In this document: positions 9,815-21,425 of the stretch, in pieces | Layout of the letters: each line of letters starts with the position of its first letter | Position numbering within the stretch: position 1 is the first letter of the stretch | From: Pontederia crassipes | Taxonomy: Eukaryota > Streptophyta > Magnoliopsida > Commelinales > Pontederiaceae | Assembly: GCA_030549335.1 (NCBI GenBank) | Contig: JAUKPH010000017.1 | Span: 11,617,501 to 11,681,500 of the forward strand | Reading direction: 5' to 3' | Length of the DNA: 64,000 bases | The notes under the pieces: model-generated | Seen by the model: the letters and a program-made list of their open reading frames with translations, nothing else | Database searches by the model: none | Told to the model about the DNA's origin: nothing | Position numbers and translations under genes: made by a program

Positions 9815-11486
9815 TATAATATTATGAATGTTAGAACACTTGTTTTTTATTATAATATTTCGTACGCTTTAAAGGATTCTTTTATTCTTTTATACGTGTA
9901 ATTAACAGGTATTCTTGTAGGGATGCATTAAAGGATTATTACCTCATGGAGATCACATCCTCCACATCTGAGCAAAAAGCCATACAATCTTGGCCAAGTC
10001 CAATGGTGTATTTCCTTCCCTTCACTTGCCCCATCAAAGTCCTCGAGCTGTTCCTACAATGAGCAAGACAATTATTCTAGTAAGAAACTAAATAAATGCC
10101 TAGAAAAGGATCTCCTAAAAAAAACTAGAAAGGAAAATGTTGGATGACAATCATGGAAATACAACGTAACTAATTATTATAATCAAAATATAAGTAATTT
10201 AACCAATTATAATCAATGTATTCTCATATGTTAAAATTAATCCTAAATTCCTAATCATATACTACATTTCTAAACATAACTAATCATAATCATAATATAA
10301 TTTATATAACTAATCCCAACCACCTTCAAGCAGGAAAATGATTTTGGTGAATTGAACAATTCTTTAATGCTTCTGATGTCGTTTTTTTCTTTTTCTGTTG
10401 ACTTGATTTATTTGGTTGGATTAAAATTTTGTGTGACATAGAAAAAGAAATAGCGAGTCTGCCCAACAGGCTAGCCGTGGGCATAAAAATAAAGGAATAA
10501 AAAATATGTTATTTTCGAAATTTTCAAGAAAACAAAAATATCTCATAGTAAAAGTTTGTTGATTAAATTTAAAAGTTTCAACTCATTTTACTAGAAGTAA
10601 GATTCTTTGTTCAGTTAAAATATTTATAGGCATACAAATAAAATGAGATTAAAGTCCAAAGAAAACTCATTTGATTAGAAATAGAATCTTTGCTTAACTA
10701 AATTATTTTGCAAATCTAATTTTATTAGAAGTAGGATTTAAGAAATATGTTATTTTAAAAAAAAACTTTAATTATATAATAAGATTTAAACATCTTAAGA
10801 AACAAATATAGCCTATTATTATTATTGGATTTTTTGTTTAATAAAATAAATTTTATAATAAAATATTTGATATAAGGTAATATTATATATATATATATAT
10901 ATATAACTATAAAAATAAAAGAAGATTAAATCTAGAAGTTAGAACTAATTTGATTAAAAGTAAGATTTTTTTGTTTGATTAAAATATATTTAAGAATAAA
11001 ATAAAAGAAGATTAAATTTAAAGGTAAATAAATTTGATTAGAAGTAGATTTTTTTATTAAACAAAGAAATATATTATTTTTTGAAATTTAAATTATATAA
11101 TAATATTTGTGTGTGTATATATAATATAACTTATTATAATTCTCATGATTTTTCAGAAAATAAAAGTTATCTTATAATAAAAGTTTATTATATAAGGTAA
11201 TAATAAAAATGTGGCATAGAAGATCAGCAAACATCATACAAACAATTTTTTTACGGGTAAGAACATACAAACAAATTATTGCATTGAAAATGAAAAGGCT
11301 TGATGAATTACCTTCTCAAGTTCATGACTCTGGTAGCTTCCATCACAAGTGAGATTTGTGAATGTCTCCATTTTTTCTCTGCCATCCTTCTCAACGGAAC
11401 TAAAATGAACATGAAAAATTAAAGCCTCTATTAATTATTTTGATTATTCATTTGCACAAGTATAGCCAATGAAGTTTTGGGAGAAG
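9815..11486 (-). pseudogene. Partial HMG-CoA synthase copy (exon 2 and exon 9 only)
   Basis: Two pieces of the synthase locus survive on the same strand as the parent. Piece one (about 9815-10163) matches 60313-60615 and holds exon 2 (9943-10053, 111 nt against 107 in the gene). A 4-nt insertion after the DGAS codons shifts the frame. Piece two (about 11205-11486) matches about 56445-56720 and holds exon 9 (11312-11399, 88 nt as in the gene, still open and with both splice dinucleotides) but with several substitutions. Exons 3-8 are absent between them. That gap is filled by unrelated AT-rich DNA, and exons 1, 10, 11 and 12 are not present nearby. It cannot encode an enzyme. Confidence 0.9.
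10164..11204. other. AT-rich filler between the two synthase pieces, no gene seen
   Basis: It consists mainly of poly-A/T-rich DNA with recurring gattaaatttaaaagt and gattagaagtagga type phrases (about 10550-11070), which suggests diverged internal duplications. No ORF with a recognisable motif was found. Confidence 0.55.
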
Positions 11487-11551
11487 CTTTCAAGATTAAA
11501 GCTGTTTCATCCGCATTTCTCCACGAGAATCGATCGTTGGAGAAGTGCTTA

Positions 11552-11588
11552 TATCGGCATAATGACCACGTTGGTCACTAACTAACAT
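11552..11588. repeat. 37-bp direct repeat, left copy
   Basis: These 37 bases recur perfectly at 15823-15859 in the same orientation, 4.2 kb away. They contain gaccacgttggtc, an imperfect palindrome. The left copy directly follows the synthase-derived piece. Confidence 0.85.
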
Positions 11589-11749
11589 CTCCAACTTGAC
11601 CAATACGGTCATGCAACACTTACGTTATTCATGTAATGTTATTGCAACTTTAATACTCCCACTCTCCATGAGGTATTAGTTTGGAGATAAACATATATTT
11701 GACTCATATATTCTTATGCTTTTTGCAATGCAGTAACTTTTAAATTTCC

Positions 11750-13470
11750 GGGAGGTATACTCTCCTTCTCTATCTATCCTTAAACACTTAATTGGTCTTC
11801 TCAATCCTTTTTCTACCTCTATTTTATATCTCTTGAAAGTTTCAAAAGCTTCATCTTTTCTTTCTAAGAGATAAACATAACAATATTTAGAATAATCATC
11901 AATGAATGTAATGAAATATTACTTATCTCTGTATGTAGGAACACTCAATGATCCACAAATATCAAAATGAAGTAATCCTAACAATTCCATCGACCTTGTC
12001 CTAGTTGGAAAGGGCGTACGAGTCATCTTGCCGGTCAAGCATTAAGTTGTACCAGATATGTTAGGCATTAAGTTCAATTTGATTATTTTATCAATTTTAG
12101 AGTTTCTTGAGTGTTCTAATCTCATACCAAAGATCAAAATCAGACACATAACATAGAGTATACTCAAAATGACCATTCATTGATTTATTATTATTTACAG
12201 ACAGACATAATAAGTCGCGTCCTGATACATATTTTTCCATGGCATAAACATTTTTTGTCTTTGCCAATCACACGACCATTATAAAATCTAACTTCTAAAT
12301 TATTCTGTAGTAGGTTTGGGATGGAGATTAAGTTTTGCCGAATTCCTAGTGCGTACAAAACTTCTTAGAGTATCATGAATTTGTCTCCAACGTCAAGCTT
12401 GTACTTTCCAACACCTTCAAAGTCCAAGTAAGTGTTATTTCCCATGTAGATACTTCGCTCACCCTTTTGCAGTTCTTTGAATTCAATCATACTTTCTTTT
12501 GTCTTGGCAATGTGGTGAATTGCTACAGAATCAATCCAACACCCTTCTATGTTTGTCATTGCAGCATTGCACTCAACGACGCCTAGGAATGATGTCTTGT
12601 TTGAACTTGCTCATTTACTCTACTGTCCGTTACGTTGTGGATCCTTAGTTTGGCTATGTCCAAATGTCGTAGAATAATTGAATATAAAATGACCAAATTT
12701 TCCACAACCATAAGAAGCTCCACGTTGAGTCTTCTTGCCTTTGGGCTTGAATTGTCTTCTATTCGGTCTGAGATTCCTTTTGTGATGAATAGCATGAGCT
12801 TCATCCTCTTGCCCCTCTTCATTTTTTTCTGCATAATTTTTTTTTTATTTTCTTCTTTCCTTTAGTCATGTCTTGTTCAACTGTCAAGATGAAAGGCAAT
12901 TGTGCCACTTGTTTGATAGACTCATTCACATGAACAACAGTCACAATCATATCAAATGTAGATATAAAATTATTCATGACTGTTGTTATCTGTAGGGGTT
13001 CAGATAAGGGGCATCCTACATTTTCCAAGTCTTTGACCATCATTGTTATTTGATTGACGTGTTCTCATACATTATCATTTACTTTCATTTTACAAGCAGT
13101 GCATCTATGTAATAGGAACATTATGTTCATATCTCTTTTGGACGTGTACTTATCTTTTAAGGCATTCTAAAGTTCTTGTGCACTTTTATGTGTTTCGAAA
13201 ACTCTGATGCAATTATCTTCCATCTCCGTATACATTAGTATGAAGATTGTTGCTTTCTTATCATTCAGCTTTCATTGTTCTATTGTTATGAGCTAAGTTT
13301 TGTTTATATGTAGCATCTTCTGAAAACGTTGGGATAACATTATCAACATATTTTCACAAATTATCATGAATTAGTTCATACCGAATTTTTCGACTCCACA
13401 TATCATAGTTGGTACTATTAAAATGTGCCAATTTGACTAATTTAGCGGCAACCAATTTTGACATTATTCT
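11750..13470 (-). pseudogene. Ty1/copia fragment (gag, protease, start of integrase)
   Basis: On the minus strand the gag reading starts at about 13465 (MSKLVAAKLVKLAHFN, then STNYDMWSRKIRYEL, then a stop). It continues through 13043-12819 and a damaged zinc-knuckle region (12834-12583), then a protease-like stretch (12559-12365, CWIDSVAIHHI where the family usually has DSGA-H). Integrase-like antisense codons reach about 11755. Reverse transcriptase and RNase H are missing. Multiple stops and frameshifts break it. No LTR pair could be assigned. The primer site at 15994-16007 may belong to the same or a related element. Confidence 0.75.
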
Positions 13471-13479
13471 TTTTATCTA

Positions 13480-14560
13480 TAATGTCAAGCCTGTTCAAGA
13501 AATAAATTTGAATAAAAAAACTTTAATTTTAAATTTCTTTATATTTGAAATTTGAAAAGTAGATATTGAATTTAAGTTTCAAAATAAAATTTTAGAATTG
13601 AAATTTCAAAGAAAACCTAAAAAATGTTTTTTAAATGAAAATTCGAAAAAAATTAATTTTAAAAAAATGAATTCTAATTAAAATTATAATAAATGTAATT
13701 CAGAAATTAAAAAAATTGAATTCAAAATTGAAAATTCCGAAATTTTAAATTAGATATATATATTTTAAAAACTTCAAATTTAAATTTCAAAATTTAAAAT
13801 TCGGAAAAGTTCAAAATTTTTAAAAATAAATTCGAATTTTTAAAAGAAATATATTTTTAATTCAAAAAAAATTAAAATGCAGTTTTTCTTTTTACAAAGA
13901 TTTAAATGTATGTATATAGAAGAAATAAATCCCCAAAAAATATTCAAGAATTTGTGGCTAATAGAGAGTAAGAATTCTAATAAGAACCTGACAATTATAA
14001 TCAATAATAATTTGCAACATGCATACAGGTAGACAGTAATTGTGCTGCCATCATATGACCATAACTAAGAATAGATAAAAGTCTAATCACGAGAGATTTC
14101 AATAAGCATATGACTATGAGTGATATCAATGAGATTAAAAGAATGGTATACAAAAAATAAATCAATAATAGCTTCGCAAAAAAAAATTCAGAAATGATTG
14201 GGATTTACAAAAAAACAGCCGAAAAGATACGAAAAAAAATATTTTTCAACCAATAATAATGAGTTATTATAGGTTGAGGCCCCAAAAAATAATATTTAAA
14301 GATTTCAACTAATAGTGTCTGCAGATCTATTGTTAAAAAAAAGATTAACAAATCAAATCTCAATCTGTGAAAAAAGAATAGATCAGCTTTAAGCGGTCAA
14401 CCTAACGTGCCGGATGAGAGGTTTTATTTCTTCAAATAAATGGCAACATCCAGATTTCATCAAACAAAACTAGATCGAAAAGCAGTAGCGCTCAAATTTT
14501 GATTATAAAAATTATAAATTAACATGGATCTACGGTTGGGATTTGTTTAAATTGACAGAT
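13480..14560. other. AT-rich, low-complexity stretch, no gene seen
   Basis: Recurrent aaatttcaaaattt-type words dominate 13500-13900. The rest is AT-rich without a motif-bearing ORF. It lies upstream of the copia gag start and could include a decayed 5' leader or LTR, but no TG...CA boundary or primer site was found. Confidence 0.45.
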
Positions 14561-14689
14561 CAAGTGCTACAGTGACGTTTACTGTTTATCTTCTTCCTTG
14601 GGCAAGCATGCGCGTACCTTTCACCGAAGCAAAACAGGGGACGCTGGAAGGTCGGCGATGGTTCGAAGGATTCGCGACCTCGTGGCCTC

Positions 14690-14860
14690 GTTGGAGGATT
14701 CGCGACCTCGTCCTACGGCCAAGAAGCCGAAGCGATCTACGGCCTGGCGCAGTGCAGTGGGGACGTCAGCTCGGAGGACTGTTCGGCGTGCCTTGCGGAC
14801 GCCACGAAGAAGCTCCCGGAGGCCTGTCCGGGCAAGGACGACAGGTGTAGTGTCCCGGTC
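14690..14860 (+). pseudogene. Gnk2/DUF26 (cysteine-rich secretory) domain fragment
   Basis: In one plus frame the sequence reads VGGFATSSYGQEAEAIYGLA, followed by QCSGDVSSEDCSACLADATK, then KLPEACPGKDDR. This has the C-X8-C-X2-C spacing and flanking residues of the salt-stress/antifungal (DUF26) domain found in plasmodesmata-located proteins, CRK receptor kinases and ginkbilobin-like proteins. Only about 57 residues are present. No signal peptide, second domain or kinase could be joined to it. A short duplication of ggattcgcgacctcgt just upstream marks the left break. The piece lies in a GC-rich island that looks unlike its surroundings, so it is probably a captured or displaced gene fragment. 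Confidence 0.7.
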
Positions 14861-15623
14861 CTTGATGCCACTATCGTTGTCGTCGGCGCTCGATCATGGG
14901 GCAGGCCGCCCGCTGGTGCCGAAGCGCGATCCTCTCGCTCGCAGATCGGCAGCAGCTGCTGCCTCCGGGCAAGCAGATCAGCCGCAGCAGCCCTCCACCG
15001 CCGAACAGACGTCCACTGTCGTAGTGCACCGGTCCTCGACCCCACCGTCGTCGTCAAAGCACGACTGTCGTGCTCGCAGGTTGGGTGTTGGCGCCGCCGA
15101 ACAGACATCGACTCGCGTGGCAGCTCGGATGCTGGAGTCGCCATCATCAATCATTGCACAGGAAGATCAAGCAGCGCGACGATGTAGCCGAAGGGGAGCA
15201 GGAAGCCGATGTCGCCCACAAGGTTGGGGAGTCCGCGGCGATGCCGACAAGGGGAGGCAAAGAAGGAGAAGATGAGGAGCGCAGGTGGGGGGCGGAAACT
15301 GTGTGAGCTAGTACGACGACGACGACGAAGGCGTTGGGTTGATTTCGTTTGTAATAGTAACCACTTTATAATAGTTTTAGTAACTGAACAAAAAAGTGGA
15401 GTGGGAGGAGTTTAATATATTAATGGATAGATTAATAAAATTTATGAGGTGGAAGGAGTTTATATCATTTATTGTGGAGATAGTGAGTAAGAGAAAAAAA
15501 CTAAAAATTCAAAAAAGTTGGTGATAAACTTAAAATTCTAGAAAAAAGATAAATATATATGGTGGAAAAAGAAACTATATCAAGTATTTACGAAAATACC
15601 ATATTGCCTTGGAATTATATATA
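14861..15623. other. GC-rich island remainder then AT-rich DNA, no gene recognised
   Basis: From 14861 to about 15345 the DNA is GC-rich and open in several frames (225 codons plus, 137 codons minus). The translations are Arg/Ser/Pro-rich with no family signature, which is what GC-rich non-coding DNA gives. It may be further rearranged remnants of the gene that supplied the DUF26 piece. From 15350 to 15623 the DNA is AT-rich and featureless. Confidence 0.4.
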
Positions 15624-15720
15624 GGGAGATGTTATATCCTCCTAAATTAGGAGGATTATCCTCTTAATTCTCTCACAGAGGATTTTTAGGCTAAACTTTT
15701 AGGAGGATGTAGCATTTTTC
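15624..15720. mobile_element. Small Mutator-type MITE
   Basis: This 97-bp element has inverted ends that share atcctcctaaa (left gggagatgttatatcctcctaaa-type, right its near reverse complement). It is bounded by identical 9-bp direct repeats, ttatatata, at 15615-15623 and 15721-15729. A 9-bp target duplication is the mark of Mutator-like elements. The simple sequence of the duplication lowers certainty. Confidence 0.55.
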
Positions 15721-15822
15721 TTATATATAAAGAGTTATTTTCTCTTATAAGCCCTCATTTATAATTCTTTCTGCATTTAATTAATTTTGAATTATGTATT
15801 TGTAAATCTTAGTTTTTGAATT

Positions 15823-15859
15823 TATCGGCATAATGACCACGTTGGTCACTAACTAACAT
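15823..15859. repeat. 37-bp direct repeat, right copy
   Basis: A perfect copy of 11552-11588. Together they bracket the copia fragment, the GC-rich island and the MITE. Confidence 0.85.
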
Positions 15860-15993
15860 GGAGTACGCATATGGAAAAAACAAAGAAAGGCTTATGGGCG
15901 CCATGAAGGCTCTGACGAGAACCTTCTCGAAGAAGAACGGGGAGATCGGCAAGCTTCCGGAAAGGGACGACGACGAGGAGGCAAATGGAGCAG

Positions 15994-16264
15994 GACTCTG
16001 ATACCATGTCAAGAAATGCAGGCAATAATATGCCACCTACCTACTCAAACGTGTCTATTTATACTACCACAATGCTGATACAAGTTTTTTTTCAGTGAAT
16101 ACAGCTGATACAAGCTTTTTAAATCGATAAATCGGTAACCGCTACATACTACAAAATAGGAAAAGGCTATGCAACTGTGTGAAGAAGATAGACACTGCTT
16201 CTTGCTATATCTGCCGGAGATGACACAGCAACAGCACGCAGCGACGTGGAAATCAATAAGTACC
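15994..16264 (-). mobile_element. Copia primer-binding site and 5' LTR remnant
   Basis: Read on the minus strand, ...TGACA is followed at once by TGGTATCAGAG, the initiator-Met tRNA primer site used by many copia elements (forward 15994-16007). LTR-like DNA therefore begins at 16008 and runs right. It is cut at 16264/16265 by the insertion of copia-1 and may continue at 41628. The interior side (left of 15994) shows no gag motif that could be assigned. Confidence 0.5.
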
Positions 16265-16269
16265 CAACT

Positions 16270-16537
16270 GTCAAAACGTGTAGCTCCGATGGTTGCCGGA
16301 GGAAGATGATCGGAGGTGGACTTAAGAGAAGAAGAAGAAGCAGAGAAAGAATTCAATTGGTCGAAAAAGGACTCAGCAACTAAATTGAGACATGACATCG
16401 TATTTATATGTAAGAGAAACATACAAAGTATTTATACAAGACAAACTATAAAAAACTGTCTTCTAGAGTGTAACGGATATACTCTCTCCATATCATTATA
16501 TACAAACCGATACATAAAACAAGATGAATTATCAACA
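16270..16537 (-). repeat. Copia-1 3' LTR
   Basis: Matches 41362-41627 along its length with scattered differences. On the minus strand it begins TGTTGATAATTC just after the purine tract at 16538-16546. Confidence 0.85.
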
Positions 16538-16575
16538 CTCCCCCGCAAACTAGGCTCGATGTGCACTAAACATGC

Positions 16576-17903
16576 TGAAAATTGAGTATTTGTGCATTAA
16601 TAGTGGTATAATTATCAACTTATTAAAGTTATATTTCTAATTATTGAACTATATATGTTGAAGATTTCGGAGTCTACACCATTTCTTTACACGTTTCAGG
16701 AACTTCCGAACATCGACGAAAAGGCGCAAAAACACCAGGAAACGAGTACAATATGGTCAGACCGTATTATCAGCGTATCAACCATATTGGACTTCTCCAG
16801 GCCGTATTGTACTCGCACCAGAAATTACAGTCCGACGTATTGAAGGAGAACAGACCGTATCAAACAAATTCAGGCCGTATTACACTCGCAGTGAAAAATA
16901 CGGCCTGCTCGTATTGGAGTTGCGGCGCCCGTATTGAAGCGACTTGAACTGTATCGTCTTGAAGAAATTACGATCAGACCATACCGCATTTGACATGACC
17001 GTATTTTATTGACTTCGACCGTATTGGGCTGATTTTTAAAGTATTTTGGGCCTTTTTGTAACCCTACTTTGAGGGGACTATAAAAGGGATTTGTGAGGAC
17101 GAAAATAAGGGTCCAGACTTTATTTTAGGGAGGATCCAGACGGCTAGGACAAACGCATTTTTCTTCTCTGCACTTCTGTACTTTTCTTGGACTAAATATC
17201 ATTTTCTTTTCATGAATTCTTACATTTCAATGATGATTTCTTTCTCTAGGCGTGGCTAAACTTCTTTTCTCGAGTTTGATGAAACCTAGGGTTGATCCTT
17301 GGGGAATATTTTTATTGGATCTGATGTATTTTTTGTCTTTCATGTGCTTCATGTAATGCTTATATTAGATTGGCCACCTAGTTAAGCGGCCGAAGATTTT
17401 CCTGATTACGAAAGTATTTCATCAAGATTAGTTCAAATGAATGACATGAAATGTATTGTTTCTTAGAAATAAGGATAATCATTTTACTTATGAATCTTGG
17501 CTTATAATGCAATTAAAATAATCTAAATGACCACGAAAGTAGGCGTTTATTATTTTAATTAGAATTGTATTTACCTGAAAAGAAGATGCATGACTTTGAA
17601 GATTGAGTAGGACACTAATGATTTTATTATCTCTAAATTCTCTATGATCAATACCCTAGGTGGATTCAAAACCCGAGAACTTCTATTTTCATTTATTTCT
17701 CATAATCAATTCTCGTTCTTTCTCATCATTCTCTGCACTCATTTCGGCATTTTACTTTTGTTAGTTTTTATTATTATTTTAACTCTCTCTAACCGTTTAG
17801 ATATCAATTAGAATCATATAATTTTAATACTTGAACTCTTCCTTGTGGGACGATATTTTATATACTACAACATTGACTCCGTATACTTGCGGGAGATTTG
17901 TCA
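16576..17903 (+). mobile_element. Solo LTR of a gypsy-type element, inserted in copia-1
   Basis: A 1,328-bp unit that begins TGAAAATTGAG and ends ACTTGCGGGAGATTTGTCA. It is flanked by perfect 5-bp direct repeats catgc (16571-16575 and 17904-17908). Joining the flanks restores the copia-1 sequence just inside its purine tract. It has a good TATA box (TATAAAAGG, 17079-17087) about two fifths of the way in. It also has a cluster of accgtatt/aatacggcc words at about 16750-17040. The CTTGCGGG-type ending recalls Athila/Tat LTRs. No internal domain is left, so it arose by LTR-LTR recombination. It has no coding capacity. Confidence 0.88.
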
Positions 17904-17908
17904 CATGC

Positions 17909-20900
17909 CTAGTTTGCTTGCCAGGTAGTCATGTTGTTTTGCTCCCAAAGCTTCAGTAAAAATATCAACAATCTGCTCGTCAGAAGAAACATAAAATGGT
18001 TGAATAAATTGAGTCAGAATTCGCTCTCGAATGAAGTGACAATCCACATCTATGTGCTTGGTACGTCCATGAAATATTGGGTTCTTCGCAATATGCAGTG
18101 CTGCTTTGTTATCACAAGCGATAGCTACTAGAACATGTCTTTGCTGAATTGGGATATTGCGGTATTCAAGCCTAAGTATTCAGATTCACGCAATATGCAA
18201 GTGAATTGACAATCCACACTTAGGCTTGCCATGCTTCGGTATTCAGATTCAGCAAAAGATCTAGACACGGCCTCTTGCTTGTTTGATTTCCAAGATATTA
18301 AAGCATCCCTAAGTTTAACACAAAAACCTATTACTGATCGTCTTGTGAGGATGCATGCTGCCCAATCAGCATCACAAAATCCATGTAAACTATCTGATTT
18401 ATCAGCAGGAAAGAAGAGACCATTGCTGGGATTCTTTTTCAAGTATTTAACTATTCTGATTGTAGCATCCATATGTGATCGTTTAGGTGATTGCATATAC
18501 TGGCTCAAGTGTTGTACATAGAATGAAATATCATGGCGAGTGATAGTTAAGTATATTAACTTGCCAAGAAGTCGCTGATAACTAATCAGATCATTCAATA
18601 TTTCATTAGTACTATTAGTGCCAAAAAGCTTATCATATTCAACTATTGTGAGCTTTAGATTCTGCTTTAGAGGTGCTTCAACATGTCGACCAGCAGAGAG
18701 GCCAACATCAGCAATAAATTCAGTGCATATTTTCGCTGATTGAGTATAATTCTTTTCTCAGATCTATGGCCAAGCCAATTTTATAAACCCATTTACAACC
18801 AATGGCCTTCTTATCGGGAGGAAGATCAATACCCCATGTGTGATTGGATTGTAAAGCCTCCATCTCCATCTTCATAACATGAATCCAATTCGGATCTTGA
18901 GAAGCCTCATGATAAGAAGTAGGTTCATGTACAACATTAAGAGAGATCATAAAAGCCTAATATGTTTGAGGCAAATGATTATATGCAACATAATCAGAAA
19001 TAGGATATTTAACTGCTGCAGTATTTGAAGTTGATAAAGAACTATTTGTAACATAATCATGAAGCCAATTAGGCAGTTTGATGCATCATCGAGGCCTCAC
19101 ATAAGAAGGCAAAGTAGCATTATCATCTAAAGGACTCGAAGAGACAGGAGAACCAAACAACCCGGGAGAAGAAACTGAATCAGTGGATGGAACAAAAGGC
19201 ACAACTGAATCTGAAAGTGGAGGTGAAACATAACGCATAAAATCATCATAGCATTTTGTAGAAGTAAGAACCACAAACGAATGAGAGTTATCAAATAGCA
19301 TGGAAAAAGGAAAGATATATTCATAAAATTGAATGTCTCTACTGACTATAATCTACTTGGAAGCCAGGTCCATAACTTTACCAAGAAACACTAATGCTGA
19401 GATCGCTGAGAGAATTTATCTCGAATTAACAAATTGCTAGAATAGCATAAACAACCAAAAATCCGGAGATGAACTAAATCAGGTGCATTATCAAATAGAG
19501 CTTCATAAGGACTTTTATTATGCAGATAAAGGTAACCTGTTGATGACGTGCACAATAGTAAGAACACAATCATCCCAAAAAACGAATAGGCATAGCACTA
19601 TGAAATTTCAAGGCTCGAGCCACTTCGAGTATATGTCGATGTTTATGCTCGACCACACCATTCTACTGTGGAGTATAAATGCAAGAAGTTTGATGAACAA
19701 TTCCTTTGGATGAGAAAAAACTCTGACAGCTTGAATTGACAAACTCATAATCATTATTAGTTCTGATAATTTTGATACACTTTTGAAACTGATTTTCTAC
19801 TAGATGAATAAATCTTTTTGTATACAAACTAGCATCACTTTTAAATTTCAGAAGATATATCCAAGTCGTGCGAGAAAAATCATCAACTATAGTGAGGAAA
19901 AAAATGAAATCCATATGAACTAAATCAAAATATGATTTAGAGATAGTCACACTGCTTTGAAATGGAAGTCGTGTTTGTCTAGACAAATGACAAATTTACA
20001 ATGACATTTAATGTCTACATTGAAGCTAGAAAAAGACTTATAATCTTGAGTTTGGAAAAACGAAGATGGCCTAATCGACAATGCCATATATGAATCTCCT
20101 TGTTCATTTCAGCAGCTGCTACAACTTTGTTATCTGGCAGAAACTTTGAACTATAATTGATTTGTACTGAAGTTGACATCCATTGTTTCCTTCATCAGAA
20201 AGTATAATCCATTCACTTGTCTATCAATCCCCTTGACCACTCCACTGTAGAGGTCTTGAAGATATAGAAATCAGGGTAAAAATTTACTGTACATAAGAGC
20301 TCTTTAGTCAGCTTAGAAACTGAGAGTAAATTAGAATGAAAATATGGTACTAGCAACACATCTTGCAATTTCTCCTGTGAATTAACACGACACATGCCAA
20401 TGTGTGTGATTTGAGCAAAATTTCCATTTGGCAATTTCACTTGTCTAGGAGAATGCATTTCTTGGATATTATAAAGACAATTAATATCAGAAACCATGTG
20501 ATCTGAAGCTCCAGAGTCAATGATCCAATCTTTTGTTGAGAAGGAAAAATCAGAAGTTTATGACAATGATCACATATAACATTCTCAGTCCTCTTTATCT
20601 TCTGACTTGCATTCTAATAAGCTGCATTTACTTCTGTGGGTGCAGGATTCAGATTGACAATGATCACATATAACATTCTTAGTCCTCTTCCTAGTTTGTC
20701 CCTCTTCTAAGAGCAATGCATACACTTGATTTTCTAAAGGGAAAGGCCTCATTAAAATAATTTGTAACGTACAACATGATACGACTCATTCAAACCCATA
20801 AGAAACTGAAAAACTTTTAGTTGTTTAAAATACATGATAGTATCTGAATTTTTAATTCCTAATGAGGGAATAATACTATACAACTCTTCCCATTATAGCT

Positions 20901-21352
20901 TGAGTTTAGTGTGATACTCTGTAATCCCTAAAGAACCTTGCGACAAGGAATTGATCTCCCTATGCAAATGATATGTTCTTGATGCACTAACAGAGTAAAA
21001 ACTTTCTTTAAGATCATTCCATACAGTTGATGCTTCAGACAAATATGCTATACTACCAAAAAGTCCTTCTGAATAGTCGAGGTGATCCAAGAAACAACAA
21101 GTGCATTAGACCTTTTCCATTGGAAATGTAAAGATTGATCAAAATTTTCCAGCTGACAGGTTCCATCAATAAAACCTAATTTATGTTTTGCCAAAAGTAC
21201 ATTACAAAATATCTGGTCCACATAGTATAATTTTCTAATCCGATCAACCTAATTGGAATCAAAATAAGTCCAGGAGTATCAGAAGGATGCAAGTAAAGCA
21301 GATGTGTATGATCCAAAGCAAGAACAAATTCATAATTGGATGAAGTAGCCAT
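17909..21352 (-). pseudogene. Copia-1 gag-pol remnant
   Basis: From the gag start at 21352 (MATSSNYEFVLALDHTHL) the minus strand shows, in order: gag (to about 20890, with breaks), protease with DWIIDSGASDHMVSD (about 20530-20460), GAG-pre-integrase (20497-20213), integrase with VDDFSRTTWIYLLKFKSDA (19986-19663 and 19573-19391), a linker (19301-19086), the entry of reverse transcriptase (18950-18720, KKAIGCKWVYKIG) and RNase H (18598-18128, FCDADWAACILTRRS and SKSNKQEAVSRSFAE-like motifs). Nearly all of the reverse transcriptase core, including the YVDD box, is missing at about 18720. Several frameshifts separate the pieces. The element is dead. Confidence 0.88.
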
Positions 21353-21425
21353 GATTAGAAAAGCTCACAAATCTTCTTCGACACCATCGTTAAGAGCACA
21401 GGACTCGCGGGACATTTCTACTTCA

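Noticed and set aside
9943..11399. A second, working HMG-CoA synthase gene
   Set aside because: Only exons 2 and 9 are present and exon 2 is frameshifted.
14598..15275. 225-codon ORF in the GC-rich island
   Set aside because: It overlaps the DUF26 signature, which is in another frame. Its own sequence is Arg/Ser-rich without a family match.
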